Numbered from the stretch's first letter, positions 9,136-17,281 are shown. The stretch is 64,000 nt of DNA from Caulobacteraceae bacterium (GCA_031291645.1 JARLIQ010000061.1:1-64000); one strand, 5' to 3'. Program-made: numbers and translations. The notes: generated from the letters alone by a model not told the origin.

Positions 9136-9160
9136 AACGTTGCGCGGCGGACCGGGTTCC
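9136..9160 (-). promoter_or_regulatory. Sigma-EcfG promoter for urcA
   Basis: On the minus strand GGAAC (9156-9160) is followed after exactly 16 bases by CGTT (9136-9139), the consensus for the alphaproteobacterial general-stress sigma factor EcfG/SigT. It lies in the 256-base region between the divergent genes at 9038 and 9295 and points at the UrcA gene. Confidence 0.75.
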
Positions 9161-9218
9161 GGCCGACCTCAAGACATTGGTCGAACATCATCGTACGACG
9201 CTGCGTCATCAGGTGGCG

Positions 9219-9243
9219 GCAACCTTAGTCTCATCGGGGCGTT
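9219..9243 (+). promoter_or_regulatory. Probable sigma-EcfG promoter for the 9295 operon
   Basis: GCAAC (9219-9223), 16 bases, then CGTTTG from 9240. This is one mismatch from the GGAAC-N16-CGTT consensus. It lies about 52 bases before the ATG at 9295 and is divergent from the exact promoter of urcA in the same intergenic region. Confidence 0.5.
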
Positions 9244-9294
9244 TGACCTTCGTCAGGTGCGCGCAACGCGCGCCGGCAAACGGAGTCCTCGATC

Positions 9295-9756
9295 ATGCGA
9301 GCCGCCCCCCTTTTCGCCGGTCTGGCCGCGCTGCTAGCCGCCTCGGCGACCGCGCCCCTCGCGTTCGGCCAGTCCTATGGCGACAGTCAAGGCTATGGTC
9401 AGCCGCCCGCCTACGACCAGGGCTACCAAGGCCAGGGTCAACAGGACCAGGCCTACCCGCAGAACGGCGACGACCGGGGCTATGCCGAGAGCCAGCGCGA
9501 GTACCAGCGCAGCCAGCAGCGGTACGCCAACGACTATTCCAACTACCAGGACCAGCGCAGCGACTACAACGCCCAGCGGCAGGCCTACGAACAGCGGCGG
9601 GCCGCTTATGAGCGCCAGCGCGCCGACTATGACGCCCAATACGGCGCGGGCGCCTTTGACGACTACTATCGCCGCCATCCCGGCGAATACGACACCCGCT
9701 TCGGCCCCGGCGCCTATGAGCGGGACTTCGGCCGGGCCGATCGCTACGACCGCTAG
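9295..9756 (+). CDS. Secreted Tyr/Gln/Arg-rich low-complexity protein
   Basis: A 153-residue protein with a signal peptide (LFAGLAALLAASATAPLAFG, about residues 6-25). The mature part is built almost entirely of Tyr, Gln, Arg, Asp and Gly, with recurring YxxQRxxY units (REYQRSQQRY, SDYNAQRQAYEQRRAAYERQ). No domain is recognised and no function can be assigned. It heads a likely three-gene operon (9295, 9812, 10033; gaps of 55 and 35 bases) behind a probable sigma-EcfG promoter. Periplasmic or surface location and a stress role are inferences. Confidence 0.7.
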   Translation: MRAAPLFAGLAALLAASATAPLAFGQSYGDSQGYGQPPAYDQGYQGQGQQDQAYPQNGDDRGYAESQREYQRSQQRYANDYSNYQDQRSDYNAQRQAYEQRRAAYERQRADYDAQYGAGAFDDYYRRHPGEYDTRFGPGAYERDFGRADRYDR

Positions 9757-9811
9757 GCCGGTCGGCGCCGCGTCGCCATCCTCCCAGCCGTCGCCCTGGA
9801 GCAACCCGACT

Positions 9812-9997
9812 ATGAACGACATCCCCACGCCATCGACCGAGGCCCGGCCGATCGCGTCGCCGGCGCCCCACCTGAAGACCGACCAGCTGGCCGAAAAGGC
9901 CGAACGGTCGGAAAGCCGGCAGGAGGCCTTGCTGGACGAGGCGATCGAGGAGACCTTCCCCGCCAGCGACCCGGTCAGCGTCAAGCGCATCACCTGA
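9812..9997 (+). CDS. Small hypothetical protein with ETFPASDPVS motif
   Basis: A 61-residue protein ending in LDEAIEETFPASDPVSVKRI, a C-terminal signature found in many small uncharacterised alphaproteobacterial proteins. The ATG at 9812 has GGAG about 12 bases upstream and gives a short acidic, soluble protein. It lies between the Tyr/Gln-rich secreted protein and the LigD-type phosphoesterase on the same strand. The function is unknown; its stress-gene neighbours suggest a stress role. Confidence 0.7.
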   Translation: MNDIPTPSTEARPIASPAPHLKTDQLAEKAERSESRQEALLDEAIEETFPASDPVSVKRIT

Positions 9998-10032
9998 TCG
10001 CGCCACCGGGGGCGGGCCGAAGGAGCGGCGCA

Positions 10033-10653
10033 TTGGCCAGGGACAGCCTTGCGGCCTACAGGGCCAAACGCGACTTCAACGTGACCGGCGAGCCGAGGGG
10101 CGAGCCCGCGACGCCGGCGTCCGGGCGTGCGCGCTTCGTCATCCAGAAGCACGCCGCAACCCGCCTGCACTACGACCTGCGGCTGGAGCACAAGGATGTG
10201 TTCCTGTCCTGGGCCGTCACCCGCGGCCCCTCGCGCGATCCGCACGACAAACGCCTGGCGGTGCAGGTCGAGGACCACCCGCTCGACTACGGCGACTTCG
10301 AAGGAACCATCCCCAAGGGCCAGTACGGCGGCGGAACGGTCATGCTGTGGGACCGCGGCTGGTGGGCGCCCGAGCCCGGCTTCGACGTGGATGCGGGGCT
10401 TGAGAAGGGCGAGTTGAAGGTCGTCTTCGCCGGCGAGCGGATGCGGGGCGGCTGGGCCCTGGTGCGGCTCAAGCACGACCGCGAGCACGGCAGGCGGGTC
10501 AACTGGCTGCTGATCAAGCATCGGGACGAATTCGTCCACGAACCTGACCCCGACTTCCTGGAGCAGACGGCGACGTCGGTGACCTCGGGCCGGACCATGG
10601 AGGAGATCGCCGCCGGGGCGCCCCTGGAACCGACCCGCACCCGTCGAGTTTAA
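10033..10653 (+). CDS. Stand-alone LigD-type 3'-phosphoesterase domain protein
   Basis: This 206-residue protein matches the N-terminal 3'-phosphoesterase domain of DNA ligase D. Visible signatures are FVIQKHAATRLHYDLRLE with the catalytic His and Arg region, LSWAVTRGPSRDP, EDHPLDYGDFEGTIPKGQYGGG, MLWDRG and the late LIKHRDEF. In full-length LigD this domain trims 3' ends during non-homologous end joining. Here polymerase and ligase domains are absent and no Ku is nearby. The start is TTG at 10033 with a strong AAGGAG 7 bases upstream. It is probably in an operon with the two preceding genes. Confidence 0.88.
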   Translation: MARDSLAAYRAKRDFNVTGEPRGEPATPASGRARFVIQKHAATRLHYDLRLEHKDVFLSWAVTRGPSRDPHDKRLAVQVEDHPLDYGDFEGTIPKGQYGGGTVMLWDRGWWAPEPGFDVDAGLEKGELKVVFAGERMRGGWALVRLKHDREHGRRVNWLLIKHRDEFVHEPDPDFLEQTATSVTSGRTMEEIAAGAPLEPTRTRRV

Positions 10654-10701
10654 TGAGCCATAGGGCGCCGCCCGAACCGCGGCGTCTCAATAACGCCCTT
10701 A

Positions 10702-11103
10702 ATGCAGAAGAGGCTCATGGTCGAAAACCGCGCCCGTCGTGTTCTGATCGCCGATGACGAGACCCTGATCACCATGCTGATCCAGGACATGCTGTCCGAT
10801 CTGGGCTTCGAGACCGTCGGACCGGCCCATCAGTTGACCGAGGCCCTGAGCCTGGCCGAAGAGAGCGCGTTCGACTGCGCGATCCTGGACCTCAACATGA
10901 ACGGGCGGTCGACGACGCCGGTCGCCGAGATCCTGCTCGCGCGCGGCGTCCCGTTCGCCTTCGCCAGCGGCTACGCCGTCTCCGACCTCGGGCCAGCGTT
11001 CGAAGACGTCCCGGTGTTGCAGAAGCCGTTCGACGCCACCGACCTCGCCGAAATCCTCGATCAGCTTCTCGGCTTCCGCGCGGATGCGGCGGCCGACAAC
11101 TGA
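10702..11103 (+). CDS. Single-domain response regulator (FATGUY-like)
   Basis: A 133-residue stand-alone receiver resembling the one at 8223. It has acidic residues in LIADDE, the phospho-acceptor Asp in AILDLNMNG, PFAFASGYA in the beta4-alpha4 segment and the conserved Lys in VLQKPFD. The PFAFASGY segment is of the FATGUY type, linked to the general stress network in Caulobacter and Sphingomonas. A weak sigma-EcfG-like pair (GGAAC at 10626, N16, AGTT) lies 52 bases upstream inside the end of the previous gene. No output domain or cognate kinase is nearby. An alternative ATG lies at 10717. Confidence 0.85.
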   Translation: MQKRLMVENRARRVLIADDETLITMLIQDMLSDLGFETVGPAHQLTEALSLAEESAFDCAILDLNMNGRSTTPVAEILLARGVPFAFASGYAVSDLGPAFEDVPVLQKPFDATDLAEILDQLLGFRADAAADN

Positions 11104-11342
11104 CCGCGCAACCTGCAGGCGCAGCCGCAGGTCCTTTCGTTGCAACCACCCGCCCTGTTTGGTGGCCGGCCGCCGTCGCGTGGGCCGGTTCCGAGGCGCG
11201 TCTGGCCCCGAGCCACGATGACTTCGCCGTGAGCGGGGAACAAAAACGCCCGCCCGGCGGCTCTTGACTGAGGTTCACCGGTCAGGCGGGGGCGCCTGCG
11301 TCCCCCGGATCGGCCTTTTGCGCTTCGCCAAGGAGAGTTCCG

Positions 11343-12470
11343 ATGAAGATCGCCCAGATCGCACCCCTCTACGAGGCCGTCCCGCCACAGCTCTACGGCG
11401 GGACTGAACGGGTGGTGGCGCATCTGTGCGACGCGCTGGTCCTGTTGGGCCACGAGGTGACCCTGTTCGCCAGCGCCGAGGCTTGCACCCTGGCCGAGCT
11501 GGTCCCCGTGCGGGACCAGGCGATCCGGCTCGATGCCGCGCCGCTGAAGTCGGACCTGGCGGCGCACCTGTCGATGCTGGCCGAGGTCCGCCGGATGAGG
11601 GAGCGGTTCGATATCCTGCACTTTCACACCGACATGCTGCACTTTCCGCTGTTCGAGGACGTGGCCTGCCGGACGCTCACCACCCTGCACGGGCGGCTGG
11701 ACCTGAAGGACCTGCCCGAGGTCTATCGGCGCTGGTCCAAGTTCCCCCTGGTCTCGATCTCGGACAGCCAGCGCGCCAGCCTGCCTTTCGCCAACTGGGT
11801 CGGGACGGTCTACCACGGCATACCCCAGACGCTGCTCCCGCCGAGCACGCGCCCGCGCGGCTACCTGGCCTTCCTCGGTCGCATCTCGCCGGAGAAGCGG
11901 CCCGACCGCGCCATCGCGATCGCCAGGCAGCTGAACATGCCGCTGAGGATCGCGGCCAAGGTCGATCCCGCGGACACGGCCTATTTCCACGACCAGATCG
12001 AGCCCCTGCTGGACCACCCCCTGATCGAGTACGTCGGCGAGATCGGCGACGACCGGAAGGCCGAGTTCCTGGGCGGCGCCGAGGCCCTGCTCTTTCCGAT
12101 CGACTGGCCCGAGCCATTCGGCCTTGTGATGATCGAGGCCATGGCCTGCGGCACGCCCGTCGTGGCCTTTGGCTGCGGCTCGACGCCGGAGATCATCGAC
12201 CACGGGGTGACCGGCTTCATCGTCTCGGACGAGGCGGAGGCGGTGCTGGCGGTGGAGGCGGCGCGCGGCCTGGACCGGCGCGAGGTGCGACGCCGGTTCG
12301 ACCGGCGCTTCTCCGCCACCGCCATGGCCCGCGGCTATCTGGACATCTACGCCGACCGGCTCGCGCACGCGCCGTTCGCGCCGGACGTCGCGGCCGAGGC
12401 CGGCGGCGAGGACGAGCCTGATCCGGCGCGGCCCGCGGCGCCCCCTCCCGCGCTCGCCCGGATCGCGTAA
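11343..12470 (+). CDS. GT4-family glycosyltransferase
   Basis: A 375-residue GT-B fold glycosyltransferase (family 4). The N-terminal domain begins MKIAQIAPLYEAVPP and has the glycine loop YGGTERVV. The C-terminal nucleotide-sugar domain contains LGRISPEKRPDRAI and the E-x7-E motif in EPFGLVMIEAMACGTPVVAF. It starts with a good Shine-Dalgarno (AAGGAGA). It is followed after 12 bases by the debranching enzyme and then otsB, so it probably belongs to glucan or storage-sugar metabolism. The acceptor is unknown. The 239 bases upstream show no exact sigma-EcfG site. Confidence 0.85.
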   Translation: MKIAQIAPLYEAVPPQLYGGTERVVAHLCDALVLLGHEVTLFASAEACTLAELVPVRDQAIRLDAAPLKSDLAAHLSMLAEVRRMRERFDILHFHTDMLHFPLFEDVACRTLTTLHGRLDLKDLPEVYRRWSKFPLVSISDSQRASLPFANWVGTVYHGIPQTLLPPSTRPRGYLAFLGRISPEKRPDRAIAIARQLNMPLRIAAKVDPADTAYFHDQIEPLLDHPLIEYVGEIGDDRKAEFLGGAEALLFPIDWPEPFGLVMIEAMACGTPVVAFGCGSTPEIIDHGVTGFIVSDEAEAVLAVEAARGLDRREVRRRFDRRFSATAMARGYLDIYADRLAHAPFAPDVAAEAGGEDEPDPARPAAPPPALARIA

Positions 12471-12482
12471 GCTCCCGGTCCC

Positions 12483-14621
12483 ATGGACGATCTCGCGGAA
12501 ACCTCCGCCCTGGTCGAGGAAGGCGCGGCCGTCGCCGAGCTCTTTTCGCTGAAGGACGGCGACGCCTTCCTGGTGGCCGACCATCAGGGGGACATCAGCG
12601 GCGGCGCGGACGGCCTGTTCGACTGCGACACCCGCATCCTGTCGCGCTTCGTCTTCCTGGTCGGCGACAGGCGGCCCGCGCCCCTGTCGTACGGGCTGTC
12701 GAAGGACAACGCCGTCTTCACCCTGCACGGGGCCAACCGCCGCCTGCCGCCGGTGGGAGGACGTGCGGCGCCCCGGGGGGTGATTCACATCGAGCGCAAG
12801 CGGGTGCTGTGGGCCGAGCGGCTGTACGAGCGGGTGCGCTGCGCCAACTTCGGCCTGGACGAGGTGATGCTGCCCCTGGCGTTCGAGTACGCGGCCGATT
12901 TCCTCGACATGTTCGAGGTGCGCGGCATGAAGCGCACCGCGCGCGGGCGGCTCGACGACACCGCGATTTCGGGCCGGCAGGTGATGTTCGGCTACGAGGG
13001 GCTCGACGGCGTGCGGCGGGCCAGCGCCGTGGCCTTCTCCGAGCCGCCCTGGCGCATGAGCCACCGGCGGTCGGAGTTCATGTTCACCCTGGAGCCGGGC
13101 CAGCACGTCGAGCTCTATATCGAGGCGGGTCCACAGCCGCTCGATCCGCCCACTGCCGAACGGTTCGACGAGGCCCTGGCGGGCGCGCTGCAGGCGGTGG
13201 GCGAGCGCGAGTGGCGCGGGGCCAGGCTCGGCTGCTCCGACCGCGCCTTCACCCGCTGGCTGCAGCAGTCGCGCGCCGACGTCGCCCTGCTGACCACCGA
13301 CCTGCCGACGGGCCCCTACCCCTACGCCGGCATCCCCTGGTTCTCGACCCCGTTCGGGCGGGACGGCATCCTGACCAGCTGGCAGATGCTGTGGCTGGAC
13401 CCGTCGCTGGCGCGCGGGGTGCTGCGCTACCTCGCCAGCCGCCAGGCCGGCGAGGTCTCGGCCTTCCGCGACAGCCAGCCCGGCAAGATCATGCACGAGA
13501 CCCGGCGCGGCGAGATGGCGGCGATGAACGAGATCCCGTTCGGCCTCTATTACGGCGGCGTCGACACCACGCCGCTGTTCGTGGCCCTGGCCGGGGCCTA
13601 CCTGCGCCGCACCGACGACGCCGCCCTGATGGCCGAGCTGTGGCCCGCGCTGAACGCCGCCGTCGGCTGGATCGAGCGCTATGGCGATTCCAACGGCGAC
13701 GGGCTGGTCGACTACCAGCGCGGGGCCGAGACGGGGCTGGCCAACCAGGGCTGGAAGGACAGCGAGGACTCGGTGTTCCACGCGGACGGCCGTATTGCGG
13801 GCGGTCCGATCGCCCTGGTCGAGGTGCAGGCCTACGCCTACGCCGCCTTCCAGGCCATGGCCGGGATCGCCGGGCGGCTGGGCGAGGCCGGCGCGGCGGA
13901 CTGGGCGGACAAGGCCGAGGCCATGCGCGAGCGGGTGGAGCGCCGCTTCTGGATGGAGGAGTCCGGCTTCTACGGCATCGCCATCGACGGCGATGGCCGG
14001 CTCTGCACGCCGGCGACGTCGAACGCGGGCCATCTGCTGTTCATGGGCCTGGCCGAGCCCGGCCGGGCGGTGCAGGTCACCCGGCGGCTGCTGTCGCCCG
14101 CCTTCGACAGCGGCTGGGGCGTGCGCACCCTCGCGGACGGCGCCGCGCGGTTCAACCCTATAAGTTACCACAACGGCTCGGTCTGGCCGCACGACACCAG
14201 CCTGTGCGTCGCGGGCATGGCCCGCTATGGCGAGCGCGCCGGGGTGGTCAAGCTGGTCGACGACGTCTTCCAGGCCGCCCAGGCGTTCGACATGCGCATG
14301 CCCGAACTGTTCTGCGGCTTCCCACGCCAGGCCGGCGAGCCGCCGATCGCCTATCCGGTGGCTTGCATGCCGCAGGCCTGGGCGGCCGGCTCGGTGTTCC
14401 TGCTGCTGCAGGCCTGCCTGGGCCTGACCGTCGACGCCGCCCGGCGCGAGGTGCGGCTGGTGCGTCCGGTCCTGCCGACCGGCGTCGACGCCCTGGCGAT
14501 CGACGACCTGGAGGTCGCGGGCGCCAGGATCGGCCTGCGGCTGCGGCGCTCCGACGGCGCGGTGGCGGTCAATCCTGCGCCGGGGTCCGATCCCTCGATC
14601 GCCCTGGTGATCGAGGGGTGA
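12483..14621 (+). CDS. Amylo-alpha-1,6-glucosidase / glycogen debranching-type enzyme
   Basis: A 712-residue protein. The N-terminal domain (about residues 15-230, from LFSLKDGDAFLVADHQGDI through DTRILSRF) is the beta-sandwich of glycogen debranching N-terminal proteins. The C-terminal (alpha/alpha)6-barrel has GIPWFSTPFGRDGILTSWQM, EIPFGLYYGGVDTTPLF, GLANQGWKDSEDSVF and NGSVWPHDTS, with acidic residues typical of GH63/GH133-like glucosidases. It should hydrolyse alpha-1,6 or related glucosidic bonds in the cytosol. The gene is coupled to otsB (GTGA overlap) and follows the glycosyltransferase closely. Substrate specificity is inferred from family. Confidence 0.88.
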   Translation: MDDLAETSALVEEGAAVAELFSLKDGDAFLVADHQGDISGGADGLFDCDTRILSRFVFLVGDRRPAPLSYGLSKDNAVFTLHGANRRLPPVGGRAAPRGVIHIERKRVLWAERLYERVRCANFGLDEVMLPLAFEYAADFLDMFEVRGMKRTARGRLDDTAISGRQVMFGYEGLDGVRRASAVAFSEPPWRMSHRRSEFMFTLEPGQHVELYIEAGPQPLDPPTAERFDEALAGALQAVGEREWRGARLGCSDRAFTRWLQQSRADVALLTTDLPTGPYPYAGIPWFSTPFGRDGILTSWQMLWLDPSLARGVLRYLASRQAGEVSAFRDSQPGKIMHETRRGEMAAMNEIPFGLYYGGVDTTPLFVALAGAYLRRTDDAALMAELWPALNAAVGWIERYGDSNGDGLVDYQRGAETGLANQGWKDSEDSVFHADGRIAGGPIALVEVQAYAYAAFQAMAGIAGRLGEAGAADWADKAEAMRERVERRFWMEESGFYGIAIDGDGRLCTPATSNAGHLLFMGLAEPGRAVQVTRRLLSPAFDSGWGVRTLADGAARFNPISYHNGSVWPHDTSLCVAGMARYGERAGVVKLVDDVFQAAQAFDMRMPELFCGFPRQAGEPPIAYPVACMPQAWAAGSVFLLLQACLGLTVDAARREVRLVRPVLPTGVDALAIDDLEVAGARIGLRLRRSDGAVAVNPAPGSDPSIALVIEG

Positions 14622-15382
14622 GCGCCGCCGGGCCAGGGCGGCTGCCCCCGCCGCCCCTGCTCGCGCCGCCGCGGCACGCCCTGTTCGCCGACCTCGACGG
14701 AACCCTGGCGCCGATCCGCCCGCGCCCCGGGGACGTGAGGCCCGACGCCGAGCGCGCGCGGGTGCTGGACGCACTGTCCGGGGCGTTGGACGGCGCGGTG
14801 GCGGTGATCACCGGCCGGGCGCTGGAGGACGCCGACCGCATCCTGGAAGGCCGTATCGCCGCCATCGCCGCCGTTCACGGCCTGCGCCGCCGCAATGCCG
14901 CCGGGATCGTGCTCGAAGCCGCCGCCGTTCCCCCGCCTGCGAGCGTGCGCGAGGCGATCGCGGCCTTCCTCGCCGCCCATCCGGCGCTCGCCGCCGAGGA
15001 CAAGGGCCTGGCCATCGCCCTGCACTATCGCGCCCAGCCCTCGGCCGCCGGCGCCTGCCGCACCCTCGCCCGGCGGCTGGCCGCCGAGCATGGACTGGGC
15101 GTCCAGGACGGCGACATGGTCGTCGAACTGCGCGCTGCTGGCCCGACCAAGGGCGAAGCCGTCGAGGCCTTCATGGCCGAGCCGCCGTTCGCCGGGCGCA
15201 CGCCCGTCTTCATCGGCGACGACCTGACCGACGAGCACGGCTTCGCCGGCGCCGAGCGGCTGGGCGGCCACGGGGTGATCGTGGGGCCGAGGCGGCCGAC
15301 CCGCGCGCGGTTCGCCCTGGACGACGTGGGCGCCGCCCTGGCCTGGCTGGCGGCCAGCGCGGGCCTCGGCCCGCAACCCTGA
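14618..15382 (+). CDS. otsB: Trehalose-6-phosphate phosphatase
   Basis: A HAD-superfamily phosphatase of 254 residues with the nucleophile motif ALFADLDGTLAPI, the second motif VAVITGRAL, and the late acidic motif PVFIGDDLTDEHGF, all characteristic of OtsB. It removes phosphate from trehalose-6-phosphate. The start is GTG at 14618, overlapping the stop of the debranching enzyme as GTGA, which supports coupled translation. otsA follows after 89 bases on the same strand behind its own probable promoter. Confidence 0.93.
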   Translation: MSAAGPGRLPPPPLLAPPRHALFADLDGTLAPIRPRPGDVRPDAERARVLDALSGALDGAVAVITGRALEDADRILEGRIAAIAAVHGLRRRNAAGIVLEAAAVPPPASVREAIAAFLAAHPALAAEDKGLAIALHYRAQPSAAGACRTLARRLAAEHGLGVQDGDMVVELRAAGPTKGEAVEAFMAEPPFAGRTPVFIGDDLTDEHGFAGAERLGGHGVIVGPRRPTRARFALDDVGAALAWLAASAGLGPQP

Positions 15383-15405
15383 GCATTCATCGACGCGCTT
15401 TTTCG

Positions 15406-15430
15406 GGAACCAGCCCACAGCCCAACCGCT
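15406..15430 (+). promoter_or_regulatory. Probable sigma-EcfG promoter for otsA
   Basis: GGAAC (15406-15410), 16 bases, then CGCTTG (from 15427). The -35 element is exact and the -10 element differs from CGTT by one base. It lies 41 bases before the otsA GTG. Trehalose synthesis is a common general-stress output in alphaproteobacteria, which supports the assignment. Confidence 0.5.
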
Positions 15431-15471
15431 TGTGAACACGCGATCTGGGCCGTTCCGCCCAGGCCTGCGGA

Positions 15472-16869
15472 GTGGCCGCCATCAGCCGCCTCATCGTCGT
15501 CTCCAACCGGGTCAGTCCCCCGGAGCACCGAAAATCAGGCGCGGCCGGCGGCCTGGCGGTCGCGGTCGCCGCGGCGCTTCGCCAGTATTCCGGCTTCTGG
15601 TTCGGCTGGAGCGGCCAGACCATCGAGACCTTCACCGGCGAGTTGCACACCCGGCGGGTCAACGACGTCGAGGTGGTCACCCTCGACCTCGAGGACGCGG
15701 ACTATCAGGAATATTACAACGGCTACGCCAACGGCACGCTCTGGCCGCTGTTCCACTACCGGATCGACCTAACCGCCTACGAGCGTTCGTTCGGCGAGGG
15801 CTACGAGCGGGTGAACCGGCGCTTCGCCGCGGCTCTCGCCCCGCTGGTGCAGCCAGGCGACCTGATCTGGGTGCACGACTACCACCTGATCCCCCTCGGC
15901 CGGGCGCTGCGCGAGCTGGGGGTGACCAATCCGATCGGCTTCTTCCTGCACATCCCCTGGCCGGCCCCGCAGCTCTTGACCACCCTGCCGCGGCATCGCC
16001 AGCTGGTGGAAGCGCTGTTCTCCTACGACCTCTTGGGCCTGCAGACCGACGAATGGCTGTCGGCGTTCGAGGCCTATGTGCTGGGCGAGGCGGGCGGCAG
16101 CCGGGAGGCGGACGGGCGGCTGCGCGCCTTCGGCCGCTCGGTCCGCGCCCAGGCCTTCCCGATCGGGCTCGACTTCGGCGACTTCCAGAAATTCGCCCGA
16201 AGCCGCACCGCCGACCGCGCCTACGACCGGATGGCCGCCCACAGCGCCTTCCGCGCCATGATCATCGGCGTGGAGCGGCTGGACTATTCCAAGGGCCTGG
16301 AGGAGCGGCTGGCCGGGTTCGAGAAGTTCCTGGAAGACAACCCCGACATGGTCCGCAAGGTGCTCTACCTGCAGATCGCGCCGACCTCGCGCGAGGAGGT
16401 GGAAGCCTACCAGGACCTGCGCGCGCGGATCTGGGCCCTGGCGGGGCGGATCAACGCGGCCTGGGCCGACATGGACTGGGCGCCGATCCAGTACGTCAAC
16501 CGGACCTATTCCCGGGTCGAGCTGGCCGGGGTCTATCGCGCCGCCCGCGTCGGGCTGGTCACGCCGCTGCGCGACGGGATGAACCTGGTGGCCAAGGAGT
16601 ACGTCGCCGCCCAGGACCCGTCGGACCCGGGCGTGCTGGTGCTGTCGCGCTTCGCGGGGGCGGCGCGCCAGATGCACGAGGCGTTGATCGTCAACCCGTT
16701 CAGCCGCGAGGAGCTGGCCGATGCGCTGAAGCGCGCCCTGGCCATGGAGCGGGCCGAGCGGACGCGGCGCTGGGAGGCGCTGATGGACGGGCTGAGCCGA
16801 ACCGACGTCCACGCCTGGCGCGACGACTTCGTCGCGGCGCTGAAGGCCGCCCGCGACGGGCCCGCCTAG
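15472..16869 (+). CDS. otsA: Trehalose-6-phosphate synthase
   Basis: A 465-residue GT20 enzyme beginning ISRLIVVSNRVSPPEHRKSGAAGGL. Further motifs are FWFGWSG, WVHDYHLIPL, FFLHIPWPAP, IGVERLDYSKGLEERL and LRDGMNLVAKEYVAAQ, so the UDP-glucose and glucose-6-phosphate sites are intact. It makes trehalose-6-phosphate, which OtsB dephosphorylates. The start is GTG at 15472; the gene order otsB-otsA and the upstream glucan genes place it in osmotic and desiccation protection. Confidence 0.95.
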   Translation: MAAISRLIVVSNRVSPPEHRKSGAAGGLAVAVAAALRQYSGFWFGWSGQTIETFTGELHTRRVNDVEVVTLDLEDADYQEYYNGYANGTLWPLFHYRIDLTAYERSFGEGYERVNRRFAAALAPLVQPGDLIWVHDYHLIPLGRALRELGVTNPIGFFLHIPWPAPQLLTTLPRHRQLVEALFSYDLLGLQTDEWLSAFEAYVLGEAGGSREADGRLRAFGRSVRAQAFPIGLDFGDFQKFARSRTADRAYDRMAAHSAFRAMIIGVERLDYSKGLEERLAGFEKFLEDNPDMVRKVLYLQIAPTSREEVEAYQDLRARIWALAGRINAAWADMDWAPIQYVNRTYSRVELAGVYRAARVGLVTPLRDGMNLVAKEYVAAQDPSDPGVLVLSRFAGAARQMHEALIVNPFSREELADALKRALAMERAERTRRWEALMDGLSRTDVHAWRDDFVAALKAARDGPA

Positions 16870-16934
16870 AGCCAGTTCGGATCAAGCGGGATCGCCTGAC
16901 GCGATAAAACGGGCTCCAATTCAAAGTATCAGAG
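16868..16934. repeat. Possible interspersed intergenic repeat with hairpin
   Basis: The segment after otsA contains nested inverted repeats: ATCGC-CTGAC-GCGAT at its centre, and GAGCC (from 16870) pairing with GGCTC (near 16912). Its style (GGATCAAGCGGGATCGCC, then GATAAAACGGGCTC) resembles short intergenic repeats I recall from alphaproteobacterial genomes. Only one copy is in this window, so the repeat status is from memory. It may also act as a terminator between the convergent genes. Confidence 0.35.
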
Positions 16935-17207
16935 CGTGACGGACGCTGAGACCACCTCGTCGTCCTCCCGGCCCTCCCAGACCGAGGCCGAGGGCGCGCT
17001 GGCGACCGCGGCGGTCATCGCGCTGTCCGCGGCCGACGCCCGACCGCCCGGCGTGGACGAGCTGTGCTCATCCGGCGGCAGGGCTCCGATCACCGGGTGG
17101 GTGAAGCGGATGCGGTTGATCTGGCCGGGCGCAGCCTCGAAACGCGTCTCCCCGGCGACGCGCTGGCCGTGATCGATGGCCGGTTGGGATGGCTTGGTCG
17201 TGTCCAT
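16929..17207 (-). CDS. Small hypothetical protein, possibly stress-induced
   Basis: A 92-residue protein beginning MDTTKPSQPAIDHGQRVAGE, without signal peptide or membrane segment. The middle, INRIRFTHPVIGALPP, looks ordered, while the rest is rich in Ala and Ser and ends SASVTL. The ATG at 17207 has AGGAG about 9 bases upstream. A one-mismatch sigma-EcfG promoter (GGACC-N16-CGTT) lies 26 bases before it, and the gene is divergent from the ferritin-like gene. I do not recognise the family. Confidence 0.6.
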   Translation of the reverse strand: MDTTKPSQPAIDHGQRVAGETRFEAAPGQINRIRFTHPVIGALPPDEHSSSTPGGRASAADSAMTAAVASAPSASVWEGREDDEVVSASVTL

Positions 17208-17232
17208 GAGCGGGCTCCTCGTCCGAGGGAAC

Positions 17233-17257
17233 AACGCGCCGGACCGTCCGAAGGTCC
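17233..17257 (-). promoter_or_regulatory. Probable sigma-EcfG promoter for the 92-residue protein
   Basis: Minus-strand GGACC (17253-17257), 16 bases, then CGTT (17233-17236). One mismatch in the -35 element. It sits in the divergent region shared with the ferritin-like gene. Confidence 0.45.
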
Positions 17258-17281
17258 TCGGGCCGTCCTGCGCGCCGGCGC

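Noticed and set aside
10626-10650. GGAAC-N16-AGTT before the receiver gene at 10702
   Set aside because: The -10 element differs at the first position and the site lies inside the end of a coding gene; kept only as a remark.
11061-14774. A 1237-codon minus-strand frame opposite the glycosyltransferase and debranching enzyme genes
   Set aside because: It is a shadow of high-GC coding sequence: repetitive His/Gln/Arg/Gly composition with no domain, while the plus strand has clear enzymes.
12809-15382. An 857-codon plus-strand frame including otsB
   Set aside because: Only the last 254 codons from the GTG at 14618 have family motifs; the rest overlaps the debranching enzyme in the wrong frame.
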